Assembly: GCF_000172175.1 (NCBI RefSeq) | Contig: NZ_ABJL02000001.1 | Coordinates: 62,001-126,000 of the forward strand | DNA from: Bacteroides intestinalis DSM 17393 | GTDB lineage: Bacteria > Bacteroidota > Bacteroidia > Bacteroidales > Bacteroidaceae | Direction: 5' to 3' | DNA length: 64,000 nucleotides | In this document: one piece after another, positions 44,634 through 53,721 of the stretch | Numbering within the stretch: the first letter of the stretch is position 1 | Layout: each line of letters begins with the position of its first letter | Made by a program: the position numbers and the translations under genes | The notes under the pieces: generated by a model | Databases searched by the model: none | What the model saw: the letters and a program-made list of their open reading frames with translations, nothing else | Told to the model about the DNA's origin: nothing

Positions 44634-46535
44634 TTATTGATCAGCTACTTTCAGGAGCTCTTCTTTCATTGTTTTAACACCGGGGAAACCTACTTGTCTG
44701 TATTTTATATTTCCTTCGCGGTCAATAATGAGGTAGGTAGGAACACCTGAAACATTGAAACTCTTGCCTAAGAAATTCCATTGGGCGGCTGTCACACGGT
44801 AATGTTCACCATGAATATCAGGAATCATATTTTCCCATGTCTTCAACGGAGATGTCTCACCGGTGATATACAAATACACAATATCCTTATCTTTTAATTC
44901 TTCCTTCATTGGAATCATTTCTTTGTTAGCCATGCGGCATGGACCGCACCAGGTAGCCCAGAAATCAACCAGCAATACTTTTCCACTGAACTTACTGATA
45001 ATGGAAGCAAAGAGGTCTTCATCGCTGACTTCACCGGCTTCATTTACTGTGAATCCCGTCTTTTTCTTATTGGCTTCAATCTTTGCCAGGAGTTCATCGT
45101 TGGCTACAGTCAGCATTTCACGATAAGCGGAAGGGAAAGTGTTGATTGTGCTAATTTGCTCTTCAGTCAGCGGAGTGAAATTCTTGATGCTTTGATAAAG
45201 AGGGATAACCCGGACGATGTCAAAGAAGATACCGTTGTCTGTTCCCCAAGTTTTGGCAAGGTCATCACTTTTCTGATAACAACCGATTACGATGTTTGAG
45301 TAATTGCTGGACAGGGTGGCTTGCAGATCGTTTAGTATTGCAAAGTTAGCATTTGGAATATAGTCAGCCGGTATTTTCTGTGCCCGTTCCATATAGTATT
45401 TTTGAGCTTCTTCGCGTGTTATCTGATTGGCCTGTATGGCAGCTGATGTCAGTGTATTTGCAGCTAAACGCAATAACCCAATTGTGGACAACTTGTTGTT
45501 GATGGTGAGTACTTGACGTGTTGCCAGACTGCATGGGAGTTTATCTATTTCCGTTTGCACTTCAGCCGACAACTCCAGCACTTTTGATTTGTAAGTGTCT
45601 ATATCCATACCGGCAAATGCCTTCATATCCTTATATACCTTATCTTGTACATTGGTGTCTGGCATATCCTGGTTCAATTCTTGTGCAACAGTTGCTAAGG
45701 GGCCGTTAATGTATAGAATCTCTCCGTAAGGCTTCTCCTCGCTATGGAATTTGGATCGGCGGCGGGAGATTTCACGCAAATTGATATATGCTTCAGTCGT
45801 TTTTCCCGGTTCCATAAATAGTTGGAGGGGTGAGCTGCCGGACATATATATAGAAACGGGTGTAGTACTTGCCAAGGATATTTCTTTGCTGAAACTACCA
45901 TCCGGTTGGATTTCTACCAGTGCTTCCGATATATCGCCTTTGGCACTTTCCCATGATACCAGAGTCATGGTCTTGGACATGCCGGGACGGAAATCCAGTA
46001 ACTTACCTTTCAAGGTAGCTTTCCCATATTCTATGACAGGGTTTGGCAAGGCAGTTTCTTTGTCTGCTTTATGGATAACAGCCTCTTTCGGCAGTACCAA
46101 CTTTGGCAGATTATTGCCTTTCAACTGGATTCCCCAAATACTGAATCCATTTTCAACGTCGGCACCTTCTGTGAAGTCAATGGATGTAACGGATGCGGGG
46201 AGGGGAGGAAATACCAGTTGAAACTCAGCTTCACCGGATTCCGGCATCCAGAACTCTGCATCCGGTGTGATGCCTATGCCCGAACGTAGTTGGTAAGTTT
46301 TTCCGTTATTATCTTGCAAGTAACTTCCCGAAGCAATCTTTATCCAGTTTTTAGGCCGGTATTTGGCAAAAATGTGCAGGACTGTAGCCGTGTCACTGAT
46401 TTCGACCTGGCTGACTTCAATAGAAGTGGTGTTACTTACGACGAACGGAGGTTGTTCAATCACTTTGTTTTTAGCTTGAATGGTGCAGCACATGCATAGT
46501 AGCAGACTGCTGAGGAGAAAATTGAGCTTTTTCAT
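44634..46535 (-). CDS. TlpA-family thioredoxin-like protein, possible BlaI-regulon member
   Basis: 633 residues with a signal peptide ending IQAK (two cysteines in LLLCMCC could make it a lipoprotein). The first ~200 residues are a beta-rich region typical of large Bacteroidetes thiol-disulfide proteins; an all-helical middle part (about 290-500) follows. The C-terminal thioredoxin domain has 'LLVDFWATWCGPCRMANKEM', active site C530-G-P-C533, and 'GVPTYLIIDREGNI' with the cis-Pro. It presumably reduces envelope disulfides. Its promoter carries the same TACGAA-N3-TTCGTA dyad, at the same position over the -7 box, as the blaI-like gene, so it is probably co-regulated with that pair. Confidence 0.86.
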   Translation of the reverse strand: MKKLNFLLSSLLLCMCCTIQAKNKVIEQPPFVVSNTTSIEVSQVEISDTATVLHIFAKYRPKNWIKIASGSYLQDNNGKTYQLRSGIGITPDAEFWMPESGEAEFQLVFPPLPASVTSIDFTEGADVENGFSIWGIQLKGNNLPKLVLPKEAVIHKADKETALPNPVIEYGKATLKGKLLDFRPGMSKTMTLVSWESAKGDISEALVEIQPDGSFSKEISLASTTPVSIYMSGSSPLQLFMEPGKTTEAYINLREISRRRSKFHSEEKPYGEILYINGPLATVAQELNQDMPDTNVQDKVYKDMKAFAGMDIDTYKSKVLELSAEVQTEIDKLPCSLATRQVLTINNKLSTIGLLRLAANTLTSAAIQANQITREEAQKYYMERAQKIPADYIPNANFAILNDLQATLSSNYSNIVIGCYQKSDDLAKTWGTDNGIFFDIVRVIPLYQSIKNFTPLTEEQISTINTFPSAYREMLTVANDELLAKIEANKKKTGFTVNEAGEVSDEDLFASIISKFSGKVLLVDFWATWCGPCRMANKEMIPMKEELKDKDIVYLYITGETSPLKTWENMIPDIHGEHYRVTAAQWNFLGKSFNVSGVPTYLIIDREGNIKYRQVGFPGVKTMKEELLKVADQ

Positions 46536-46551
46536 ACTATATAGTTTTTAC

Positions 46552-46574
46552 CAAAGTTACGAATCTTTCGTAAC
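46552..46574 (-). promoter_or_regulatory. Promoter with BlaI-type operator for the TlpA-like gene
   Basis: Minus strand -7 box TAACTTTG (46559-46552), 16 bp from the ATG, giving a very short leader. The dyad GTTACGAA-TCT-TTCGTAAC covers 46556-46574 and shares the TA of the -7 box exactly as in the blaI promoter. Confidence 0.7.
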
Positions 46575-46633
46575 CGTAGAACATCTTGCTTGTTAATTGA
46601 TGTAAAACGAATGAAAAATGTAGTTTTTCAGTG

Positions 46634-46641
46634 TAACTTTG
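46634..46641 (+). promoter_or_regulatory. Bacteroides -7 box (TAACTTTG) for the SGNH/GH92 operon
   Basis: Matches TAnnTTTG 24 bp before the ATG at 46666; no clear -33 element. Confidence 0.5.
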
Positions 46642-46665
46642 GGTCATCTTAATATCTATTAAATC

Positions 46666-47730
46666 ATGAGAACCAAAGCTTTAATTTTTGGATTGCTGCT
46701 GGCAGCTTCTACTCATGCCCAGCTTCTTTATCACGATGCTTCCGCTTTCCCCCTGTTAGGCAAAGCTACGGATGCTACTCTTACCCGTTACGAACGCCTT
46801 CCGGCTTCTCTGGAATCTGTTTCCCGTAAACCGCTCTGGGATTTAGGACGTAACAGTGCCGGACTTGCTTTGCGCTTCCGTTCCAACTCTACATGCATTG
46901 GGGCAAAGTGGGAAGTGAGGGATAACAGAAGTATGAACCACATGACCCCTACCGGAATCAAAGGATTGGATCTGTATTGTCTGCAAGATGGTAAGTGGGT
47001 CTTTGCCGGTAGCGGGCGACCTCAAGGAAAGGTAAATGAGGCTACTATCGTGAAGAATATGGATCCTGAAGAACGGGAATATCTTTTATATCTTTCTTTG
47101 TATGACGGGGTCACCTCATTGGCAATCGGTGTGGATAGTCTTTCGACGCTTGACCAGCCTACTGTTGATTTGCCGGTACGTGAGAAGCCCGTTGTTTTTT
47201 ATGGAACCAGTATTTTGCAGGGTGGTTGTGCTTCCCGTCCCGGAATGGCCCATACGAATATTCTGGAACGTTGGCTCAATCGTGAATGTATCAATTTAGG
47301 TTTTAGCGGTAATGCTTTGCTCGATCTGGAGATTGCGGAACTTATAGCTACGGTCGATGCTTCCATGTTTGTGCTTGATTTCCTTCCCAATGCCACAGTG
47401 GAACAGATGAAAGAACGGGCGGAGAAATTTTACTCTATCGTCCGTAGCAAACATCCCGAGACTCCCATCCTTTTTGTAGAAGATCCTATTTTCACTCATT
47501 CCCGTTTTGATAAAAGGGTTGCAAGAGAAGTGAAAGCTAAAAATGAAACGATTGCGGCTATTTTCCAGTCAATGAAGAAAAAGGGTGAAAAGAACATCTA
47601 TCTTCTTTCTTCAAAGGATATCATCGGGCACGATGGTGAGGCTACTGTTGATGGTATTCATTTTACAGATCTGGGCTTTATGCGCTATGCGGAAGTATTA
47701 TATCCGTTAATTAAAAAACATATTCGGTAA
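46666..47730 (+). CDS. Secreted SGNH/GDSL esterase with GxDLY N-terminal domain
   Basis: 354 residues with a signal peptide ending THAQ. The N-terminal beta domain (about 20-165) contains 'GIKGLDLYCLQDGKW' (G100-L-D-L-Y104), the GxDLY domain that precedes Lipase_GDSL_3-type hydrolases. In the C-terminal SGNH domain the nucleophile is S182 in 'VFYGTSILQGG', with 'LGFSGNALLD' (block II/III Gly-Asn) and D329-G-I-H332 ('VDGIHFTDLG') as the Asp/His pair. It probably removes acyl (acetyl) groups from a glycan. It is followed by the GH92 gene at 21 bp, so de-esterification may precede mannose release. Confidence 0.88.
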   Translation: MRTKALIFGLLLAASTHAQLLYHDASAFPLLGKATDATLTRYERLPASLESVSRKPLWDLGRNSAGLALRFRSNSTCIGAKWEVRDNRSMNHMTPTGIKGLDLYCLQDGKWVFAGSGRPQGKVNEATIVKNMDPEEREYLLYLSLYDGVTSLAIGVDSLSTLDQPTVDLPVREKPVVFYGTSILQGGCASRPGMAHTNILERWLNRECINLGFSGNALLDLEIAELIATVDASMFVLDFLPNATVEQMKERAEKFYSIVRSKHPETPILFVEDPIFTHSRFDKRVAREVKAKNETIAAIFQSMKKKGEKNIYLLSSKDIIGHDGEATVDGIHFTDLGFMRYAEVLYPLIKKHIR

Positions 47731-47751
47731 CTTTTTCTATTTTATTATTCT

Positions 47752-50055
47752 ATGAAACATGGCAGGTCTTGGCTATCGGCTTTATTGATTTCTTTTTCTA
47801 TTTTGTCATTTGCTCAAAAAGAGCCGGTGGATTATGTCAATACGATTATTGGTGCTTCAACTTCGGCAGAGGCCGGAAAGTCGGGGCATGGGTTGGGAAA
47901 AACCTTTCCGGGAAGTTGTACTCCTTTCGGACTTGTACAGTTGAGTCCGGATACTAAAACAGGTGGTGATAACGGCCCCGGATATTCGTGGCATCATTCT
48001 ACTATCGAAGGATTCAGCTTTACGCATTTAAGCGGTATTGGCTGGTATGGTGATTTCGGAAACTTTCTGGTAATGCCTACCACCGGACCATTACGGACAT
48101 TCAAGGGAACCGAAAATAAACCGGAGGAAGGTTACCGTTCCAGATATTCCCATGATACGGAGATTACACAGGCCGGATACTATTCGGTATACTTGCAAGA
48201 TTATCAGGTGAAGGTGGAACTGACATCCGCTCCTCGTTCAGGGATTCTGCGTTTCACATATCCAGAGTCGGAAAAGTCACGTATCCAGATTGATCTGGCC
48301 CGTAGAATTGGTGGCACATCTGATGAACAGTATGTGGAAAAAGTAGATGAATATACGATTCGGGGATGGATGAAATGTACGCCTGCTTGTGGAGGTTGGG
48401 GAAACGGCTCGGGTAAATCTGATTATACCGTTTACTTCTATTGCTGTTTTGATCGCCCATTGACGGAATACGGTGTTTGGAGTGCTTCTATTCCTGAGGG
48501 TGTTAGCAGAAAGAATGATGCCAATGATAATCCGGCCTATTTCAACTATATTAAGGATGCCCGGATAATACCTGCTATCGGGAAAGCACAGGGAAAGCAC
48601 TTGGGCTTTTATACAGAGTTTCCTACCCGGAAAGACGAACAGGTGCAACTGAAGTGTGGTATATCGTTTGTCAGCATGGAAGGTGCCCAGCGCAATCTGG
48701 AACAGGATATTCCGGACTGGAATTTTGAGCGGGTAAAAGAAAATACACGTAATCTGTGGAATCAGGCACTCTCTTCGGTAAAGGTTGAGGGAAGTGAAAG
48801 GGATAAGACTATCTTTTATACCTCTTTGTATCATACAATGATCGATCCACGTTGCTTCTCCGATTGTGACGGCCGATATGTCGGTGCGGATAAGAAGATC
48901 TACCAGACGGAGAATTTTACTTATCGTACTGTATTTAGCGGTTGGGATGTATTCCGTAGTCAGTTCCCATTGCAAACATTGATTAATCCCCGATTGGTGA
49001 ATGATGAGATAAACTCTTTGATCCAGATTGCCCAATTAAGTGGGAAGGAGTATTTCCCGCGTTGGGAAGTAGTGAATGCATATTCCGGCTGTATGTTGGG
49101 AAATCCCGCTATCTCGGTGCTGGCGGATGCCTATGAGAAGGGGATCCGGGAGTATGATGTACAGAAAGCCGTTGAGTATGCTGAGAATACACAGAAGCAG
49201 TTTGGTAATGGAGAACTGGGATATACTCCCGGCAGTCTTTCCCATACATTGGAGTATGCTTATACGGATTGGTGCTTAGGACAACTCATGGGTTCCTTGG
49301 GCAAAAAGAAAGAAGCAGCTGAATATGAAAAACGTGCCAAAGCTTACCGGAATGTGTGGTGTGACAGCGTGCAGTGGTTTCGTGCCCGCGTGAAGGGTGG
49401 AGGCTGGTTGCCTTGGCGAGGTCGCACGGCACAGGATCAGGGTACCACGGAAAGTAATCCTTTCCAGCAAGGCTGGTTTGTCCCTCATGACATTGACGGA
49501 AAGAAAGCTCTGATGGGAGGACAAAAGAAGTTTGATGCGGAACTGGAAGAGTTCTTTGCCAATGTTCCGGAAGATTTTTTATGGAATGATTATTATAATC
49601 ATCCTAATGAACCGAACCATCATGTACCATTCCTTTTCAACTACTCTTCTTGCCCGTGGCTGACACAGAAGTGGACGAGAAAGATTTGTGATAAAGCTTA
49701 TGGTGACGATGTTCTGGGATTGTGCGGAAACGAAGATGTAGGGCAGATGTCGGCGTGGTATGTATTGGCGGCTATGGGCATTCATCCGGTTTGTCCGGGA
49801 AATCCCCGTTATGAGATTACCAGCCCTGTCTTCGAAAGCGTAGAGATAAACCTGGATACACATTTTTACTCCGGTAAGAATTTCAAAATCATAGCGCATA
49901 ATAACTCGCCTCAGAACATTTATATTCAGTCGGTATCATTGAACGGTAAGAAATTGAACCGTTTGTGGATAACGCATAATGAGATTGTGAAGGGTGGGGT
50001 ACTGGAATTCGATATGGGACCCGAACCAACTGCGATGGATGAGTTAGTGTTTTGA
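47752..50055 (+). CDS. GH92 family exo-alpha-mannosidase
   Basis: Secreted Ca-dependent inverting mannosidase, 767 residues with a signal peptide ending LSFAQ. The N-terminal beta-sandwich begins 'DYVNTIIGASTSAEAGKSGHGLGKTFPGSCTPFGLVQLSP' and contains 'GYSWHHSTIEGFSFTHLSGIGW'. The (alpha/alpha)6 catalytic domain has 'LYHTMIDPRCFSD', 'FSGWDVFRSQFPLQTLINP', 'NEPNHHVPFLFNYS' and the catalytic acid E661 in 'CGNEDVGQMSAWYV'. The GH92 family cleaves alpha-1,2, -1,3, -1,4 or -1,6 mannose of N-glycans and yeast mannan; which linkage applies here cannot be told. Co-transcribed with the SGNH esterase gene, with no SusC/SusD nearby. Confidence 0.95.
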   Translation: MKHGRSWLSALLISFSILSFAQKEPVDYVNTIIGASTSAEAGKSGHGLGKTFPGSCTPFGLVQLSPDTKTGGDNGPGYSWHHSTIEGFSFTHLSGIGWYGDFGNFLVMPTTGPLRTFKGTENKPEEGYRSRYSHDTEITQAGYYSVYLQDYQVKVELTSAPRSGILRFTYPESEKSRIQIDLARRIGGTSDEQYVEKVDEYTIRGWMKCTPACGGWGNGSGKSDYTVYFYCCFDRPLTEYGVWSASIPEGVSRKNDANDNPAYFNYIKDARIIPAIGKAQGKHLGFYTEFPTRKDEQVQLKCGISFVSMEGAQRNLEQDIPDWNFERVKENTRNLWNQALSSVKVEGSERDKTIFYTSLYHTMIDPRCFSDCDGRYVGADKKIYQTENFTYRTVFSGWDVFRSQFPLQTLINPRLVNDEINSLIQIAQLSGKEYFPRWEVVNAYSGCMLGNPAISVLADAYEKGIREYDVQKAVEYAENTQKQFGNGELGYTPGSLSHTLEYAYTDWCLGQLMGSLGKKKEAAEYEKRAKAYRNVWCDSVQWFRARVKGGGWLPWRGRTAQDQGTTESNPFQQGWFVPHDIDGKKALMGGQKKFDAELEEFFANVPEDFLWNDYYNHPNEPNHHVPFLFNYSSCPWLTQKWTRKICDKAYGDDVLGLCGNEDVGQMSAWYVLAAMGIHPVCPGNPRYEITSPVFESVEINLDTHFYSGKNFKIIAHNNSPQNIYIQSVSLNGKKLNRLWITHNEIVKGGVLEFDMGPEPTAMDELVF

Positions 50056-50095
50056 TTACCAATGCGTTGCATTTACCGATTGTTTGCCGCAGGAT

Positions 50096-50219
50096 GTAAA
50101 AGCATTTACTGCCGTATGTAACGACCTTTACCCCTTATTGTAACGGCTTTTACCTCGGCATGTAACGGCCTTTACCTCGGTATGTAAACAGAGTTACCGT
50201 GTGGGGTAAACAGAGTTAC
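50096..50219. repeat. Six tandem 22-bp units, each with a GTAA-N6-TTAC dyad
   Basis: GTAA begins at 50096, 50118, 50140, 50162, 50184 and 50206, exactly 22 bp apart, and each is followed by six variable bases and TTAC. Spacer sequences between dyads also vary (e.g. tcggca, tcggta, gtgtgg), so the spacing and the dyad are conserved more than the rest. It lies in the 188-bp gap between the convergent GH92 and ABC-2 permease genes. A degenerate seventh position (GTGA at 50228) follows. Confidence 0.9.
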
Positions 50220-50243
50220 CATGAAAGGTGACACTACAGTATG

Positions 50244-51476
50244 TTATTTGTTCTTGTATTCTTTGTATTTTTCAATCACATGTTTCCTGCTTTGGATAAT
50301 CTGCCAGCGATATACCCAGCAAGTAGTCAGGAAGTAGATGCCTGCCTGTATCCATAATGCACGGTATTCAAAGGATACTTCGCCCAGTGTAGCTCCCATG
50401 CTATTGATACGTACATAGCCATTGATGCCGAAAGTGGACGGGAAGATATAAGAGAAGTATCTCCAGAAATCCGGCATGGCGGCTCCCGGCCAGGAAACAC
50501 CTGAAAGGAACAATAAAGGTACGGATGTGAAGACGAATATCAACATGCAGGTTTCACGGTTGCGTATGGCAATAGAAGCTGTCATGGCAAAGAATATACA
50601 TGCTGCCAGATAAGGCAACATAAAGAGGGTCAGTACACCCGGTTGAGCTATCTGGATGAGACTGAACAGACGTGGCACTACACAGAGCACATATACGGAT
50701 ACAAGTGCATACACCATGAAGTAACTTAAACCTTTACCCAGCACGATACGTAATGTGCCGTTGTAGTGGCGGTTGATAGGAACTAAATCTTTGAAACGAT
50801 TCTGTTCGCGGGCTGTTCCGGCAGAAAGTCCGATACCCAGCAGCAAGGTTTGCTGAATAATCAGTATCAATACCGCAGGTATCAGGAAAGCCGCAAAACC
50901 ATTTGCAGGGTTGAACAAGGTAACATCTTCATATTTTATCGGATAGGCGGTAATCTCATCCTGGCGGTTGGTGGTATTGCCGGCACGTTGCATTTTGATG
51001 TCTGCATTCATATCCAATGACACGCTGGTATTGGTGTTCAGCAAAGATTTATAATAAAGCAATCCGCTCATATCGCAATACAGACTGACCTGCGTTTGCT
51101 TTCTCCGTGCAATATCTTCACTGAATTCAGCAGGTATATAGATGATGCCATAAGCCAGACGATCTTTCAGCATCAGTTTGGCTTCTTCCATGTCGGCGCA
51201 ATAAGATACAATCTTCACTTCCGGACTGGAGTCCACTTTGCGCAGGTATTCGCGGCTTAACGAACTGCGTGAGTTATCCACTACCACAGCAGGTACTTCC
51301 CGTATGGTTTCATTGGTATAAATGAAAGCATAAATCAGTGGATACACCAACGGGACAAGCACAAAGAAGATGAGCACACCCTGATCGCGAAAGGTCGTGC
51401 GGAATTCCCGTATCCAGATATAGAATAGGTCGTGGATACCTTGTACTACTTTCTGTTTGAACGTCAGATGTTTCAT
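50244..51476 (-). CDS. ABC-2 type transporter permease (second of pair)
   Basis: 410-residue inner-membrane permease of the YhhJ/YbhR type. One N-terminal transmembrane helix ('VLIFFVLVPLVYPLIYAFIY', about 33-53) is followed by a large periplasmic domain ('VVDNSRSSLSREYLRKVDSSPEVKI', about 60-195) and five C-terminal helices (about 200-395) with the ABC2 'LLFLSGVSWPGAAMPDFWRY' motif. Its start codon overlaps the stop of the preceding permease gene. It is the last gene of the TolC-HlyD-permease-permease operon; no ATPase gene is present here. Confidence 0.92.
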   Translation of the reverse strand: MKHLTFKQKVVQGIHDLFYIWIREFRTTFRDQGVLIFFVLVPLVYPLIYAFIYTNETIREVPAVVVDNSRSSLSREYLRKVDSSPEVKIVSYCADMEEAKLMLKDRLAYGIIYIPAEFSEDIARRKQTQVSLYCDMSGLLYYKSLLNTNTSVSLDMNADIKMQRAGNTTNRQDEITAYPIKYEDVTLFNPANGFAAFLIPAVLILIIQQTLLLGIGLSAGTAREQNRFKDLVPINRHYNGTLRIVLGKGLSYFMVYALVSVYVLCVVPRLFSLIQIAQPGVLTLFMLPYLAACIFFAMTASIAIRNRETCMLIFVFTSVPLLFLSGVSWPGAAMPDFWRYFSYIFPSTFGINGYVRINSMGATLGEVSFEYRALWIQAGIYFLTTCWVYRWQIIQSRKHVIEKYKEYKNK

Positions 51477-52654
51477 TAGGGCACGTATTTATAATAAATC
51501 AACGCTTCTTTGAGCCGGTGTACGACAAAGAAAGGAAGCATCATAAAAATAAGTAACGCCACATAGTTTATCCATGAATAAATCATCGGATAACCGTTCA
51601 GGGCCTGATCTACATAGATCAGGAAATAGTGACGCAGCGGGAACAGATTGGCTAATCCTTGCAGAACCGGATGCATTGCCATGGCAGGGAATGATAGTCC
51701 GCACATAGAAAATGAAAGCACTCCCCATAAGGATGCAAAACTCAGTCCCAGACGCAGGGTAGGCAATGTACCTATCATCAGTACACCCATCCCTTGCGAA
51801 GCCAGTACAAGGCAGAGAGTGGCAAGAAGCATCGGCATGATGCCACTGTTGCAGGGGAAGTGCAGGAAGCCATATAGATATACGTTATACAATATACCCA
51901 TCAGGAAGAAAATAGCCGTATGCGGCAACAGCTTTCCGGCAAGGGAGATATAGATGGAATTATTTCCCATGCGCAGCCATTCGCGTGCGGTACGGTCTTT
52001 TATTTCCACGCCGATGGAGTAAACCGTTATCATAAATATAAGCAGCATCAATACACCTGGTGCAAATGTGTTACACAGATATACGGAGTAATTCAGCCAC
52101 GGATTGTTCAGCGGATGTGTATCGATGACGATGGGTTGCAGGAATGCCATAGCCTGGTCTTCCGTAGCACCTTTGGCATACAAACTGGTGCGTGCTGCGG
52201 CTCCCGATGCCAACTCGCTCATCATCTTCATATCTTTGTAAAGCAGAGAACCAGCGATAAGCAGCGTGTTGTTGGTATAGAACGATACGGTAGGCTGTCG
52301 TTGAGATTGCGCCTTGGCAGTGGTACCTTTCGGAATGTAGTAGAATCCGTAGATTTCTCCTTTCTGCATGGCGGCACGTGCTTCGTTGATAGTAGGATAA
52401 TGGGCTACGATGGCGGTCTGCTCAAATGCATCCAGGTTTCGCATCAATTGGCGTGAAGTGGATGTCATATCCTGATCCACCACCCCTACAGGCATATTGA
52501 CCGGTAAGCCCGAATCCATCAGTGTCGTGAAGAACACGTAGCAGAACAACGGCGCTATCACCATGCAGAACAGGTACAGCGGACGGGAAACGAGCCGTCG
52601 GCTTTCCCGTTTCATGACGTTCCACAAAGCTATATATTTCTTATCTCGTGCCAT
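51476..52654 (-). CDS. ABC-2 type transporter permease (first of pair)
   Basis: 392 residues, same architecture as its neighbour: N-terminal helix ('PLYLFCMVIAPLFCYVFFTTL', about 22-42), periplasmic domain starting 'LPVNMPVGVVDQDMTSTSRQLMRNLDAFE', and five C-terminal helices including 'SMCGLSFPAMAMHPVLQGLANLFPLRHYF'. The two permeases probably form a heterodimer channel. The start lies 33 bp after the HlyD gene stop. Confidence 0.92.
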   Translation of the reverse strand: MARDKKYIALWNVMKRESRRLVSRPLYLFCMVIAPLFCYVFFTTLMDSGLPVNMPVGVVDQDMTSTSRQLMRNLDAFEQTAIVAHYPTINEARAAMQKGEIYGFYYIPKGTTAKAQSQRQPTVSFYTNNTLLIAGSLLYKDMKMMSELASGAAARTSLYAKGATEDQAMAFLQPIVIDTHPLNNPWLNYSVYLCNTFAPGVLMLLIFMITVYSIGVEIKDRTAREWLRMGNNSIYISLAGKLLPHTAIFFLMGILYNVYLYGFLHFPCNSGIMPMLLATLCLVLASQGMGVLMIGTLPTLRLGLSFASLWGVLSFSMCGLSFPAMAMHPVLQGLANLFPLRHYFLIYVDQALNGYPMIYSWINYVALLIFMMLPFFVVHRLKEALIYYKYVP

Positions 52655-52663
52655 TCCTTATAC

Positions 52664-52692
52664 TTATCACTAATCACTAACCGTTAATCACT
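52664..52692. repeat. ATCACTA direct repeats between HlyD and permease genes
   Basis: Three near-copies of (t)atcacta follow each other in the 33-bp junction. Similar short-word repeats sit at other gene junctions of this window (42231, 53676, 37615). Confidence 0.45.
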
Positions 52693-53674
52693 TCTTCAGT
52701 ATCACCGACATTCCGGGACGTAAGCCTTCCACTTTCTCCTGTGGTAAAGCTTTTACCTCAAAAGTCTTCAGATCAAATTGCCCGGTTGTTTTCGTAGCCT
52801 TCCAGGCTGCATAAGTACCAAGATCCTTCATGTAGTTCACTTTCAGGCGGATATTTTTATCCAATGCCGGAACGAAAGCTTCGAATTCAGTTCCCATTGT
52901 CAGACCTTGCAGCAAATCTTCCCGAACATTAAAAGTTACCCACATATCATCCAGTATGGCTATGTTCATGATCGGTGCACCGGTTCCTACCAATTCACCT
53001 ACTTTGGGGAAGATTTCCGAAACTTCTCCGGCTGTCTGGGCTATAAGATAAGTTTCTTTGATATAAGATTCTACTTCTGCAACGGCTCCTTTGGCACGGT
53101 CTACCAAGGCGGCAGCTGCTGCTTTATCTTCTCGTTCCGCACCGTTTTTTGCCATGTCGTATTGAGCTTTGGCGGCTTTTTCTGTAGCGACGGCAGCGTC
53201 CCGCTGTGCAGTAACCTCATCCAGCTTTTGGGCTGACATCACGCCCTGATCAGCAAGATTCTTCACACGTTTGTAAGATTTCTCGGCAATTTCAAGTCCT
53301 GCTTTGGCTTTTTGCCACATCTCAAAGGCAGCTTGTACCTGTTCATGACGGGCGCCTTTCAGTGCTTTCTCATTCTGTGCCTGAGCAGCAGCTTCTGCGG
53401 CCCGAGCCTGTTCCAGCTTAGCTAACACATCCGGAGCTTCCAGTATGGCGAGGGTATCCCCGGCTTGTACACTTTGTCCTTCCTTTACGCGGAATTCCAG
53501 AATTCGTCCCGGTACTTTGCTTGATACCCGATACTCTGTGACTTCAGCTTGACCTTGTACGATTTCCGGTCCTTTGCGCAACATGAAGAAACCCACTACG
53601 GCTACAATGGCAATGACGCCTGTCAGCGTTAAGAACGCTAGTAGCATGTTACTGTTTTGTGATTTGGTATCCAT
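52688..53674 (-). CDS. HlyD/EmrA family periplasmic adaptor
   Basis: 328-residue membrane-fusion protein that links an inner-membrane pump to a TolC channel. N-terminal membrane anchor 'LAFLTLTGVIAIVAVVGFFML' (about 11-31), a biotinyl-lipoyl half-motif 'SKVPGRILEFRVKEGQSVQAGDTLAIL' (about 47-73), a long Ala-rich coiled-coil hairpin (about 78-195), the second lipoyl half ('IAQTAGEVSEIFPKVGELVGTGAPI') and a beta-barrel end 'GLRPGMSVILKK'. The gene lies between the TolC gene and the two ABC-2 permease genes. Confidence 0.93.
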   Translation of the reverse strand: MDTKSQNSNMLLAFLTLTGVIAIVAVVGFFMLRKGPEIVQGQAEVTEYRVSSKVPGRILEFRVKEGQSVQAGDTLAILEAPDVLAKLEQARAAEAAAQAQNEKALKGARHEQVQAAFEMWQKAKAGLEIAEKSYKRVKNLADQGVMSAQKLDEVTAQRDAAVATEKAAKAQYDMAKNGAEREDKAAAAALVDRAKGAVAEVESYIKETYLIAQTAGEVSEIFPKVGELVGTGAPIMNIAILDDMWVTFNVREDLLQGLTMGTEFEAFVPALDKNIRLKVNYMKDLGTYAAWKATKTTGQFDLKTFEVKALPQEKVEGLRPGMSVILKK

Positions 53675-53675
53675 C

Positions 53676-53709
53676 TTATGATTTATGATTTCAGATTTAT
53701 GATTTATGA
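53676..53709. repeat. ATGATTTAT direct repeats upstream of the HlyD gene
   Basis: Four copies of the word (t)tatgattt/atttatg are packed in 34 bp immediately before the HlyD ATG (minus strand). Confidence 0.5.
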
Positions 53710-53721
53710 GCTTTCACCCTT

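Noticed and set aside
50096..50219. CRISPR array
   Set aside because: Period is only 22 bp, the conserved part is a 14-bp gapped dyad, spacers are 8 bp and no cas gene is present.
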